A stretch of 64,000 bases of DNA, from the NCBI RefSeq assembly GCF_018603905.1, contig NZ_JAHFZZ010000025.1, forward strand, positions 1-64,000, given 5' to 3'. The notes under the pieces were generated by a model. That model ran no database searches. It had not been told where the DNA came from and saw only the letters and a list, made by a program, of their open reading frames with translations. Every line of letters begins with the position of its first letter. Positions within the stretch are counted from its first letter, which is position 1. Both the position numbers and the translations under genes were made by a program. Below are positions 50,962 to 59,103 of the stretch, in pieces. The stretch is from Nonomuraea sp. NEAU-A123 (lineage in GTDB: Bacteria > Actinomycetota > Actinomycetes > Streptosporangiales > Streptosporangiaceae).

Positions 50962-50994
50962 GACAAGGATGCGACAAGGACTCCTGAGTACGTT
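50962..50994 (+). promoter_or_regulatory. SARP-type promoter of the rightward EEP/glycosyltransferase operon
   Basis: GACAAGGATGCGACAAG (50962-50978): two GACAAGG copies 11 bases apart, then nine bases and TACGTT (50989-50994) as a possible -10, 32 bases ahead of the ATG at 51027. It shares 15 of 17 positions with the oppositely oriented site at 50919-50903. Confidence 0.65.
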
Positions 50995-51026
50995 CGACGC
51001 CGGCCCACCCACCGAGGATGGTGTTG

Positions 51027-52250
51027 ATGCGCGACGGGGACGCAGTGACCGACCAGCGGCTCACCTCCACGCCGCCCCAGCCGGACAGGTCCTGGGCGGA
51101 ACGTGTCAGGCGTTTCATCCGCCCGCGTCGCCGCTGGTGCTGGGGCACCAAGCTGGTCGTGACCGCCTCGGTGGCGTGGCTGCTCTTCGTGCTCTGCCAC
51201 CTGCTGGCCAGCGGGCGCACCTCGCTGTGGGCGCCGATCGAGCTGATACCGCCGCCGCTGTTCCTGGCGGTCCCCGCGCTGCTGCTGGTCGTGGCGCCGC
51301 TGGCCCGGCCGGTGCGCTGGCGGATCATGTCACTGCTGGTGGTCACCGCGGTGCTGGGCGCCGGGCCGAGCGGGGTCAACTACGCCACCCTCTGGTACAC
51401 GCCGCCGCTCGCGGGCCCCGGAAGCATCACCGTGGCCGCCTGGAACACCGAGTTCTGGGACCAGGACTGGCGCACAGCCGAGGGCGACCGGTACTCACCC
51501 GAGTTCTACGCCTACCTCCACAAGCTGGACGCCGACGTATACCTGCTGACGGAGTACCTCTACGTGAACACCCGGGCCGGGGACATGCGGTCCCAGCCCT
51601 GGACCGCCGACCTGGCGATGCGCATCGACAAGCTGGCCGAGCTGCGCCGCGAGTTCCCCGGCTACCATGTCGCGGCGTCCGGCGAGCAGATCACGCTCTC
51701 GCGCTTCCCGATCGTCGGGCACCGCGGCCTGGACCTGCGCCCATGGCTGCCGTCCGACCAGAAGGAGATCCCCGAGGCGCTGCGGGGCTGGCCGGAGGGC
51801 TACACGGTCGAGACGCTGCGCACCGACATCGACGTCAACGGCACGGTCGTCTCCTTCTACGACCCCCAGATCGCCCAGCCCCCGCTCGAATGGCGGCTGT
51901 ACGACGCCAAGTCCCGAGACAACGCCTTCAGCAAGACCCTGCGGCGGGAGGCGAGCTACCGGGCCATCAGCGCGGACATCGCCGCCAACCCCCATCCCGT
52001 CGTGCTCGCCGGCGACCTGAACACCTCCCCGGCGATGGGCCTCCGCCGCCTGCTCCCCGAGCGGCTGATCGACAGGACGCCCGCGCTCTCGTCCCTGTAT
52101 CCGGCGACCTACCTGGCCGGGACCGCCGAGCTGTGGCGGATCGACTGGCTGTACACCAGCCCCGACGTGACCGTTCATCGCTACGAGCTGCCCGGCGCCG
52201 AGGGGCTGTCCGACCATCGGGCCCAGCGCATGGTCGTGTCGGTGTCCTGA
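51027..52250 (+). CDS. Membrane-anchored EEP-fold protein, paralogue 2
   Basis: 407 residues from ATG 51027 (GTG 51018 is possible). Three N-terminal helices (~42-60, 74-91, 100-115), then an EEP domain parallel to paralogue 1: N140 (AAWNTEFW), E176 (LLTEYLY), LRREFPGYHVAASGEQITLS, LAGDLNTSPAMG and SDHRAQ. However, the NSH motif of paralogue 1 reads DPQ here (279-281, SFYDPQIAQ), so the usual catalytic His is gone. It may be inactive or act as a partner. First gene of the rightward operon with a GT2 and a flippase-like protein. Confidence 0.8.
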   Translation: MRDGDAVTDQRLTSTPPQPDRSWAERVRRFIRPRRRWCWGTKLVVTASVAWLLFVLCHLLASGRTSLWAPIELIPPPLFLAVPALLLVVAPLARPVRWRIMSLLVVTAVLGAGPSGVNYATLWYTPPLAGPGSITVAAWNTEFWDQDWRTAEGDRYSPEFYAYLHKLDADVYLLTEYLYVNTRAGDMRSQPWTADLAMRIDKLAELRREFPGYHVAASGEQITLSRFPIVGHRGLDLRPWLPSDQKEIPEALRGWPEGYTVETLRTDIDVNGTVVSFYDPQIAQPPLEWRLYDAKSRDNAFSKTLRREASYRAISADIAANPHPVVLAGDLNTSPAMGLRRLLPERLIDRTPALSSLYPATYLAGTAELWRIDWLYTSPDVTVHRYELPGAEGLSDHRAQRMVVSVS

Positions 52251-52282
52251 CCGGCGCGGCCCCACCAACGAAGGGACCGGAT

Positions 52283-53365
52283 ATGCCTGACGAGCTGCCC
52301 TGGCGTGATGACGTCGCGGTCATCGTGCCGAACTACAACAAGCGCAAAACCCTGCGGGCCTGCCTGGAGTCGGTGTACGCGCAGACCTACCGCCCGGTCG
52401 AGGTCATCGTCGTCGACGACGTCAGCACCGACGGCTCGCTGAAGACAGCCCGGCAGTTCCCGTGCACGATCGTCCAGTCGCCACGCAACCAGGGGCCGGC
52501 GGGGGCCCGCAATCTCGGGGTGGCCGGCAGCACGGCTCCGCTGCTGTTCTTCGTCGACTCCGACACGGCACTCGCCCCTGACGCGATACACAACGCGGTC
52601 AAGGCGTACCGGGAGACGCCGGACTGCGGCATGGTCCAGGGCATCTATGACATCGAGCCGCTGTACGACGACGGCCCGGTCGAACGCTATCGCGTTCTGT
52701 GCGAACACTACGAGCGCAGCCGGACCACGGCGACGTTCCTGTCCTGCACCCTGATCCCGCGCCACGTCTTCGAGGAGGCGGGCGGCCTGGACGAACGCCT
52801 GCGCGATGGCGAGGACTTCGAGTTCGGCACGCGTGTCCCGGCCCGCTACCGGCTGGTCGTCACCACCTCCGTGGTCACCAAGGCCGACGACGAGGACCGG
52901 TTCTGGGGGTGCCTGGCCGAACGGTTCGTCCGGTCCACCACGCTGCCGGTGATCATGGTACGGGCGCGGCGACTGCGTGGTGAGGGCAAGGTCGGCTTCC
53001 AGCTCAACATGATCGGAACGGGCCAGAACAAGCGTCGCAAACCACCCCGGGTCTCCTCCGCTTCGGCGACGGCCACGTTCCTCACCCTGCCGCTCGCGCT
53101 CGTCAGCCCCTGGCTGCTGGCCGTGCCGGCGGCGACGCTCGCGGTGTTCCTCTGGATGAACCGTATGTTCATCGGCTTCGCCCGCCGCTACCGGGGCACC
53201 CGCTTCGGACTGTGGGTCGCCTGGATGCAGCTCTGCTTCCACACGGCCTTCTTCCTCGGCGCCTGCGTGGGGCTGCTGCGCGTCGCCTACGAGCTGGGCC
53301 GCCGGCAGGGAGAGCCGGTCAGGACAGGCCTGTCCCCGGCGCCGTCGGCTGGGACGCGCGAGTGA
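52283..53365 (+). CDS. Family 2 glycosyltransferase, paralogue D
   Basis: 360 residues. GT-A core: VAVIVPNYNKRKTLRACLES, VEVIVVDDVSTDGSLKTARQ, LLFFVDSDTALAPDAIHN (DxD), LDERLRDGEDFEFGTRV (acid near the catalytic base position) and C-terminal hydrophobic helices ~275-335. Same architecture as paralogues A-C on the other strand. It overlaps the next gene by four bases (GTGA). Confidence 0.86.
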   Translation: MPDELPWRDDVAVIVPNYNKRKTLRACLESVYAQTYRPVEVIVVDDVSTDGSLKTARQFPCTIVQSPRNQGPAGARNLGVAGSTAPLLFFVDSDTALAPDAIHNAVKAYRETPDCGMVQGIYDIEPLYDDGPVERYRVLCEHYERSRTTATFLSCTLIPRHVFEEAGGLDERLRDGEDFEFGTRVPARYRLVVTTSVVTKADDEDRFWGCLAERFVRSTTLPVIMVRARRLRGEGKVGFQLNMIGTGQNKRRKPPRVSSASATATFLTLPLALVSPWLLAVPAATLAVFLWMNRMFIGFARRYRGTRFGLWVAWMQLCFHTAFFLGACVGLLRVAYELGRRQGEPVRTGLSPAPSAGTRE

Positions 53366-54363
53366 GATCGATCAGGCTGCCCCGGCTGCCACGTCCGCTG
53401 AGGCTGGCGCTGGCCGCCGCGTTCGCCCTCGCCGTCCTGACCGCGATCGTGTGGACGATGTCCCGGCTGGACTGGAGTGTCGTCGGTGTCCTGTTCACCC
53501 AGCGCGAGGCCGGGCAGATCAGCCTCCTGCTCGGCGGCTCGCTGCTGGCGAGCATGGCGGGACTGTCGCTCGGGTTCCTCGGCTGGCGCGTCGTGCTGCT
53601 GGAGACCGGCCCCCCGGTCAGCGGGCCGCGTGTGGTGCGGATCTTCTTCGTCGGGTTCCTGTCCAAGTACCTGCCCGGACGGGTGCCCGGCATGATCGCC
53701 GCCACCAAGGTGGCCACGGCCAACGGCGTCACCTTCGCCAGGCTGATGACCACGGCGGCGCTCGTCATGAGCCTGGTGCTGCTGAGCGGGTTCACGGTCG
53801 GGCTGCTCGCGGGCGTGCAACTGCTGGGGGCGCAGGCGGCGTGGCTGGCCGGAGCCGCCGTACTGATCGTGCTCGTCCTGGTGCGCCCGCACATCGTCAA
53901 CCAGGGCTCCGCGCTGTTGCTGCGGCTGCTGCGCCGCCCCGGGGCGGCCAAGGCCGCCTCCGTCCGGGGAGTGCGGCTCGCGGTCGCCTGGCAGAGCCTG
54001 TCATGGGTGGTCACCGGGCTGCACCTGTGGCCCCTGGCCATCGCGATGGGCGCGCCTCCGTCGCGCTCGCTCATGCTGTGTGTCGGCGCGTTCACGCTGG
54101 CCACCTCGATCGGCATCGCGAGCGTGTTCATCCCCGACGGGATCGGCGTCCGTGAGGCGGTGCTCACGGCCGCGCTGACCCTGGTGCTGCCCGCCCCGGC
54201 CGCCGCGGTGGTGGCCCTGGCCAGCCGCCTGGTCTCCACCGTCGCCGAGGTGCTGCTCGGCGCGGCCGCCCTCGCGACCGCCGAGTACCTCATCCGCCGC
54301 GGACGGACCGATCCGCAGGACATCCCGCAGCCCGCGGTGCCGAGCACACCCCCGGTCTCCTGA
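53362..54363 (+). CDS. UPF0104/LPG-synthase-TM-like integral membrane protein (flippase-like)
   Basis: 333 residues with about eight membrane helices: LALAAAFALAVLTAIVWTMS, GGSLLASMAGLSLGFLGWRV, LMTTAALVMSLVLLSGFTVG, and the conserved YLPGRVPGMIAATKVA and SIGIASVFIPDGIGVREAVL loops of the UPF0104/MprF-transmembrane family. Related proteins sit with GT2 enzymes (AglD type) and are thought to move or present lipid-linked sugars. GTG 53362 is coupled to the glycosyltransferase. It ends the cluster. Confidence 0.8.
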   Translation: MRSIRLPRLPRPLRLALAAAFALAVLTAIVWTMSRLDWSVVGVLFTQREAGQISLLLGGSLLASMAGLSLGFLGWRVVLLETGPPVSGPRVVRIFFVGFLSKYLPGRVPGMIAATKVATANGVTFARLMTTAALVMSLVLLSGFTVGLLAGVQLLGAQAAWLAGAAVLIVLVLVRPHIVNQGSALLLRLLRRPGAAKAASVRGVRLAVAWQSLSWVVTGLHLWPLAIAMGAPPSRSLMLCVGAFTLATSIGIASVFIPDGIGVREAVLTAALTLVLPAPAAAVVALASRLVSTVAEVLLGAAALATAEYLIRRGRTDPQDIPQPAVPSTPPVS

Positions 54364-54448
54364 ACGGTCCCGAGCAGCGGCACGGCCCTCACCCTGGAGC
54401 GCCGGATTCGGGAGATGCGAACCGGGTAAAGCTGCACAAGTTGCTCAG

Positions 54449-54458
54449 GTTGTACAAC
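54449..54458. promoter_or_regulatory. Palindrome upstream of the toxin-antitoxin pair
   Basis: GTTGTACAAC, a perfect 10-bp palindrome, preceded by the related GCACAAGTTGC at 54434-54444, ~70 bases ahead of the antitoxin start. Phd/YefM antitoxins usually autorepress through TGTACA-type palindromes, so this is a good operator candidate. Confidence 0.5.
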
Positions 54459-54529
54459 ATTGCGCGCCGACCGCGTATCGTAGAGCCGTCCGGGAAGAGC
54501 GACGCCGGAGAACACCTCGGAGGATCCAC

Positions 54530-54826
54530 ATGACCATTGAGGCGCTGGGCATCGCCGAAGCCCGCACCCAACTCGGCACCCTGGTATCTCGCGCCGTACA
54601 CGGCCACCAGCCCACCACCATCCGCCGTTCCAACAGCGAGCGCGCCGTCCTCATCTCCGAGCAGGATTACGAGGAGCTGCTCCGCGCCCACCGCGAGCTG
54701 GAGGCCGCCCGCGTGGCGGAGGCGATCGCCGCCCACGAGCGAGGCGAGCGCGAGATGATCACGTACGACAGCAAGGCCGCCCTGTACGCCGACCTTGACC
54801 TACCAGCCCCCAGCGAGCGGTCTTGA
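54530..54826 (+). CDS. Phd/YefM-type antitoxin
   Basis: 98 residues. The N-terminal ribbon-helix-type Phd/YefM fold is visible: ALGIAEARTQLGTLVSRAVH, PTTIRRSNSERAVLISEQDY, EELLRAHRELEAARVAEAI. The acidic C-terminal tail (ITYDSKAALYADLDLPAP) is the toxin-wrapping part. Its stop overlaps the toxin start (TTGA). Confidence 0.85.
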   Translation: MTIEALGIAEARTQLGTLVSRAVHGHQPTTIRRSNSERAVLISEQDYEELLRAHRELEAARVAEAIAAHERGEREMITYDSKAALYADLDLPAPSERS

Positions 54827-55062
54827 AACGACTCCTCCACGTAGATGTCCCGGTCCGCGCGATCCTGAGCCATGCTGCGCCCGGCCTGCGCGTCATCATC
54901 GCGGACATCATGTTCGACCTCGCCGAGGACCCTGAGCCGCTCGCGGCCGTGCCCTATGGCGGCATTCCCAACGCGTTGGAATTGCGGACCGATACTTTCC
55001 GCGTGATCTACACCCACAGTGCGGATCACGTCTCCATCTGGGTCCTCCAGATCAACACCTGA
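54823..55062 (+). CDS. RelE/ParE-like toxin with TTG start
   Basis: 79 residues from TTG 54823, overlapping the antitoxin by four bases. Small basic-acidic RelE-fold layout: VPVRAILSHAAPGLRVIIAD, FDLAEDPEP, ALELRTDTFRVIYTHSADHV and SIWVLQINT (the final beta strands with Arg/Tyr of the family). RelE toxins cleave mRNA on the ribosome; ParE acts on gyrase. Which applies cannot be told. The rare TTG start would keep toxin translation low relative to antitoxin. Confidence 0.75.
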   Translation: MKRLLHVDVPVRAILSHAAPGLRVIIADIMFDLAEDPEPLAAVPYGGIPNALELRTDTFRVIYTHSADHVSIWVLQINT

Positions 55063-55083
55063 GCGATAGCCAGCGCTGCCATA

Positions 55084-55111
55084 CCGGTTCGGGTCTGCGC
55101 ACCCGAACCGG
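55084..55111. terminator. Bidirectional terminator-like hairpin
   Basis: CCGGTTCGGGT, loop CTGCGC, ACCCGAACCGG: a perfect 11-bp stem lying between the converging toxin (ends 55062) and hydrolase (ends 55117) genes. Confidence 0.7.
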
Positions 55112-55116
55112 GGGCC

Positions 55117-55866
55117 TCAACTGTTGGCCAGGGTGCGGTCGAGGAGGGAGAGCAGGCGGTCCCAGTGGCGCTGCAGTGCGGAGGGGTTGAAGGCGTCGGT
55201 GTCGGACATCGTGAAGCCGTGGACGGTGCCGGGGTAGATCTCGCAGGTGTGGCCGGCGCCTGCGGCATCCAGTGCCTGGTTGAGCTCGCTGATGCCCTCG
55301 GACGTCATGTCGTTCTCGGCGAGGCCGAGGTGGACTTGGGCGGTGAGCTCGGGGACGAGGCGGTGCGGGCTGTCGGGTGCGTCGGTGACCAGGTTGCCGG
55401 GGTGGAATCCGGCGACGGCGGCCACCTGGTCGGGGTGGGCCGCCGCGGTGCGCATCGCCAGGACGGCGCCCATGCAGTAGCCGATCGCGGCGACCGGTCC
55501 GGCGCTGACCTCGGGCTGGGTGGTGAGGAACCTGAGGTAGGCGTCGGCGTCACGCAGAACACGTTCGGTGGTGTGCACCTTCACGAAGGGGATCAGCTGG
55601 GCGACGACCGTGGGCCGGATCTCCGCTCCGAGGTGCTCGGGAAGTTCGATCACCGGTGCCGGGCCGTGCCGGTAGTAGAGGTTGGGGACGAGCACGTAGT
55701 ACCCGTTCCCGGCCAGTTCGCGGGCCATCTCCCGCAGCACGGGCCGCACGCCGAAGATGTCCGTGTACAGCAGCACCCCTGGGTGCCGTTCGTCATCGTC
55801 GGGGAAGGCGGCGAAAGCGTCGGCCTGGCCGTCCGCGGTGGGAATCTGCAGCGCCTTGGTGGGCAT
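55117..55866 (-). CDS. Dienelactone hydrolase-family protein
   Basis: 249 residues, alpha/beta hydrolase. Nucleophile Cys in AAIGYCMGAVLAMR, acid in LGLAENDMTSE and His in YPGTVHGFTMSD, the C-D-H triad of dienelactone hydrolases that open cyclic ester dienelactones in chlorocatechol breakdown. YTDIFGVRPVLREMARELAG is the family's oxyanion-side loop. ATG 55866. The physiological substrate is not evident from the neighbours. Confidence 0.85.
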   Translation of the reverse strand: MPTKALQIPTADGQADAFAAFPDDDERHPGVLLYTDIFGVRPVLREMARELAGNGYYVLVPNLYYRHGPAPVIELPEHLGAEIRPTVVAQLIPFVKVHTTERVLRDADAYLRFLTTQPEVSAGPVAAIGYCMGAVLAMRTAAAHPDQVAAVAGFHPGNLVTDAPDSPHRLVPELTAQVHLGLAENDMTSEGISELNQALDAAGAGHTCEIYPGTVHGFTMSDTDAFNPSALQRHWDRLLSLLDRTLANS

Positions 55867-55962
55867 GGCGGATCTTCCTTCCTGGGGGGTCAACCAGAGA
55901 TGACCTATGATCACCGGGCAAACCGGTACGAACCGTAGCAGTGACGATCAACCCAGCCGAGG

Positions 55963-56931
55963 TCAGCCGTTGCCGCGCGCCTCGAACCGGAGGTAGAGGC
56001 CCTGCTTCTTCGGCACCGTGAGCAGGGTCTCGACGACCTTGCCCTTGAGGTCCACGATGCCCACGCCCTCGGAGGTCGGCGCGAGCAGATGGCGCTCGTC
56101 GTACCAGCCCAGCACCGGACTCCAGACAGGGCTGAAGGCCAGCTTGATCCTGGTGACGGCCTTGCCGGTGGCCGTGTCCCACACGCAGGCGGACTTCTCC
56201 AGCGGGGTGCAGGCGGTGACGAAGCGGCGGCCCGACGGGGTGAACGTCCCCTGGCCCTGAGCCGCCGGGCGTCCGCGTACGTGCCAGGTCCGCTTGACGG
56301 CGCCTGTGAGGTCGTACTGGCGGATGGAGGATTTTCCGTTCTTGCCCCAGCGCACCACGACACCCTTGCCATCGCGGGTCCACTGGAAGCCGCCGACGGT
56401 GATGAGGGCCTTCTCGATGCGGACGAAGCGGGCCTTCAGCGTGGGCACGTCGATCAGGACGATGCCCTCCGAATGGGGCTCGAACCCCGGCTCGAACACG
56501 TTGAGCAGCAGGTGGCGGCCGTCCGGAGACCAGGTGGGCCAGAGCGTGCGCAGGTGCTGGCCCTCCTGCTCGGGATCGGCCGGGACGGGCAGCTCCACGT
56601 TCGTCCGGTCGCCGGACTTGCGATCCACGAACGCCATCGTCGGCGCGCCGGAGGGCTGAGTCTCGGCGAGGGTCGCCGTCCAGCGCTCGTCGGGCGACAC
56701 GGCGACCTCCCCCGCGGTCTCGACGAACGCGCCCTTGGCCGGATCCCAAACCCGCTTCTTGAAGGGCTGCCTGGTCGACGGCGTCGAGTAGGAGGTGAGC
56801 TGGATCGGCCGACCGGCCATCTTGGCCACGACCTTGGCCGAGGTGCCCGGCAGCTTGCCGACCGGCGGCTGGGCGGGGGCGGTGCCGAGCGTGGCGGTCA
56901 TGGCCAGGGCTGCGGCTAAGTTCATGATCAT
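55963..56931 (-). CDS. Secreted beta-propeller (TolB/WD40-like) protein
   Basis: 322 residues. The N-terminal signal (MNLAAALAMTATLGTAPAQP) is followed by ~6 repeated blade-like segments: VSPDERWTATLAETQPSGAP, WPTWSPDGRHLLLNVFEPGF, FQWTRDGKGVVVRWGKNGKS, FTPSGRRFVTACT, FSPVWSPVLGWYDERHLLAP and GVGIVDLKGKVV. SPDGR-type repeats are characteristic of PD40/TolB propellers. Probable extracellular binding protein; no enzyme motif. Confidence 0.78.
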   Translation of the reverse strand: MIMNLAAALAMTATLGTAPAQPPVGKLPGTSAKVVAKMAGRPIQLTSYSTPSTRQPFKKRVWDPAKGAFVETAGEVAVSPDERWTATLAETQPSGAPTMAFVDRKSGDRTNVELPVPADPEQEGQHLRTLWPTWSPDGRHLLLNVFEPGFEPHSEGIVLIDVPTLKARFVRIEKALITVGGFQWTRDGKGVVVRWGKNGKSSIRQYDLTGAVKRTWHVRGRPAAQGQGTFTPSGRRFVTACTPLEKSACVWDTATGKAVTRIKLAFSPVWSPVLGWYDERHLLAPTSEGVGIVDLKGKVVETLLTVPKKQGLYLRFEARGNG

Positions 56932-57100
56932 GTTTGCTCCTGGAGGCTCGGGTGCGCCAGCGGATCCTACAAGATCACGGGGAAGCCGGAACGCGGATCA
57001 ACTCAGGACACCATGGAGCCGTTCGCCGGGCACTGGAGAGGCGGGCGTCTCTGCGGGGGCGGTCTTGAGGTACGGCGTGCGCTTCGGCAGCACCGGGCTC

Positions 57101-57970
57101 TTAAGGTTTGGTGCGGTAGAACTCGGCTGCGGTGACGGTGGCGGGGACGCCGAGTTCGGCGGCGACCGCGGTGATCGCGCTGGCGCCGACGGCGAGGTCG
57201 GCTTGGCCGTCGGTGGTGAAGTACGGTGCGATGAACTTCTCGTAGTGCGCTCGGACTTCGTCTGCGGTGTGTCCGCCGAGGAACGTCTGGAGATACCGCG
57301 CCGTGGTGTCGGGTTCGTTCTGGATCACCCGCAGGGCGCGCCGGTGGGCTCGTACGACGGCCTGGACCGCGGGGTCGTCCGGCTGGATGTAGGTGGGGTC
57401 GACGGCCACACCTACCGTGGGGACCTGGAAGTGGTCGCCGACCCAGGCCAGCACCTGCCAGCCGTGTTCGGCGGCTATCGCCTCCGGCGCCATGGTGCTG
57501 CCGACCAGGGCGGCGTCGATCCTGCCGTCGTGCAGCCAGCGCAGGTCCATGCCGTAGTCGCCGGGCGGGCGGACGATGGTGTGGATGTCGCGGTCCGGGT
57601 CGAGGCCGGCCCGGCGCAGCACGATCCGGGCGAAGCAGCCGGGTGCGGTGTGGGGGGCGTGCACCGCCAGCCGTCGGCCGGCCAGGTCGGCCAGGGAGGT
57701 CAGGCCGGAGCGGGCGAGGAACCAGAACAGCGGGCGGTGGGTGTTGACATTGAGTGCGACCCAGGGAATGCCATCGGCCAGTCGGGACAGCAGCGCCCGG
57801 CCGAGCCCGATGGTGGCACCGTGGCGCAGCCGCTCCTCGTCCCAGGAGCAGCCGTCGCGCAGCGCGACGTGAACGCCTTCCTCGGCGTCGTAGCCCTGCT
57901 GGTCGGCGATGTAGGCGACCAGCTCCTCGTGCAGGCCCCGCCCCACGTAGGCGAGATCGATCGTGTACAT
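57101..57970 (-). CDS. NMT1/THI5-like periplasmic-binding-fold protein
   Basis: 289 residues from ATG 57970 (AAGGA eight bases upstream; ATG 58000 is possible). Binding-protein type II fold: YTIDLAYVGRGLHEELVAYI, LADLAGRRLAVHAPHTAPGC, WLHDGRIDAALVGSTMAPEA, TYIQPDDPAVQAVVRAHRRA and a helical tail. Resembles ABC-transporter substrate-binding proteins for nitrate/sulfonate/pyrimidine precursors or 4,5-dihydroxyphthalate decarboxylase-like proteins. No signal peptide or lipobox is seen and no permease genes are near, so a cytoplasmic enzymatic or sensing role is possible. Confidence 0.7.
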   Translation of the reverse strand: MYTIDLAYVGRGLHEELVAYIADQQGYDAEEGVHVALRDGCSWDEERLRHGATIGLGRALLSRLADGIPWVALNVNTHRPLFWFLARSGLTSLADLAGRRLAVHAPHTAPGCFARIVLRRAGLDPDRDIHTIVRPPGDYGMDLRWLHDGRIDAALVGSTMAPEAIAAEHGWQVLAWVGDHFQVPTVGVAVDPTYIQPDDPAVQAVVRAHRRALRVIQNEPDTTARYLQTFLGGHTADEVRAHYEKFIAPYFTTDGQADLAVGASAITAVAAELGVPATVTAAEFYRTKP

Positions 57971-58066
57971 GAACGTTTTCCTTGATCGTGTCACCGCCAT
58001 GCGCCCGCGCGTGCCCGGCTGCTGACGTGACGGTGCGCCGGATACGGTCCGACTGGCCCATATGCG

Positions 58067-58822
58067 TCAGTACATGGACATCCCGCCGTTGACCGCGGCC
58101 GAGGTGCCGGTCATGAAGGCGTTGTCCTCGCTGGCGTAGAAGGCGACCACTTGGGCGACGTCGCCCGGGTGCGCCAGGCGGCCCAGAGGGGTAGCGGCCA
58201 CCTGCCGCTGCTTCTGCTTCTCGTCGAGCACACCCGCCATGCGGGTGTCCTCCACCGGGCCGGGCTCGACGACGTTGACCGTGATGCCCTGCGGGCCCAG
58301 TTCCTGGGCGAGGTACCGGGCGAACTGCGCCAGTGCGGCCTTGGCCGTGCCCAGCGCGATCATGCCATCCCGGGGCGCGCGGCTGAGGCCGGTACCGAGA
58401 TAGATGATGCGTCCCCAGCCCTGTTCGGTCATGGTGGGCAGGACGGCTTTGGTGACCGCGAACGCCGCACGCATCTCGTCGTCGAGCTTGCCGCCCAGTT
58501 CTTCCCACGTCATGTCCTGGAACGGCTTGATCACATAGGGGGTGAGCGCGTTGTGCACGAGCACGTCGATGCCGGCCCACGCCGCCTGGACCTGCTCGAT
58601 CATGCTCTCGACCGCGGCTGCCTCGCGCACGTCGGCCTGCACGGCCATCGCCTGGCCGCCCGCGGCCTCGATGCCGGCCACGACCTCCTTGGCCGCCGAG
58701 CCGCTATGGAGGTAGTTGACCACCACCCGCATCCCTCGCGCGGCCAGAAGGCGCGCGGTGGCCGCACCGATTCCGCTGCTGGCCCCTGTCACCAATGCCA
58801 CCCTGCCGGTTGCTCCAGCCAC
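58067..58822 (-). CDS. Short-chain dehydrogenase-like protein lacking the catalytic Tyr
   Basis: 251 residues. NADP Rossmann motif VALVTGASSGIGAATARLLA, ADVREAAAVESMIEQV and C-terminal GTSAAVNGGMSMY typical of FabG-like SDRs. At the YxxxK position the sequence is L157-GTA-K161 (GMIALGTAKAAL), so the catalytic Tyr is Leu, and the NNAG motif reads HNAL. It may be a non-catalytic binder or use another residue. It is 97 bases upstream of the NMT1-like gene and could be co-transcribed with it. Confidence 0.82.
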   Translation of the reverse strand: MAGATGRVALVTGASSGIGAATARLLAARGMRVVVNYLHSGSAAKEVVAGIEAAGGQAMAVQADVREAAAVESMIEQVQAAWAGIDVLVHNALTPYVIKPFQDMTWEELGGKLDDEMRAAFAVTKAVLPTMTEQGWGRIIYLGTGLSRAPRDGMIALGTAKAALAQFARYLAQELGPQGITVNVVEPGPVEDTRMAGVLDEKQKQRQVAATPLGRLAHPGDVAQVVAFYASEDNAFMTGTSAAVNGGMSMY

Positions 58823-59103
58823 GGGCCCACCTCCTGCCCATCATCGCGGGCTGTCGGCATGACATCGTCCATGCTCGCCCACGCGAAAGCCGGCGCGAAG
58901 AACAGCCGGCCGACCGCCTCCACGGTCACGTCAGCGCGCTGCCCATGGTGGCTCCGCACCTCTACGCTACCAAGGCACGCTTTCCGGGCACGCGGGGCTA
59001 TGTGCCCGGATGCGGTGAAACCCGGAGGAGGACGGTTGGTAGCTCCTCTGGGGGCGCGTTGGTCGTGATAACGGCTACGTGTGGTCAGCCAGGTGGGTGG
59101 TTG

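Noticed and set aside
57101..57970. Calling a complete ABC nitrate/sulfonate uptake system
   Set aside because: No permease or ATPase gene is nearby, and the binding protein lacks a visible export signal.
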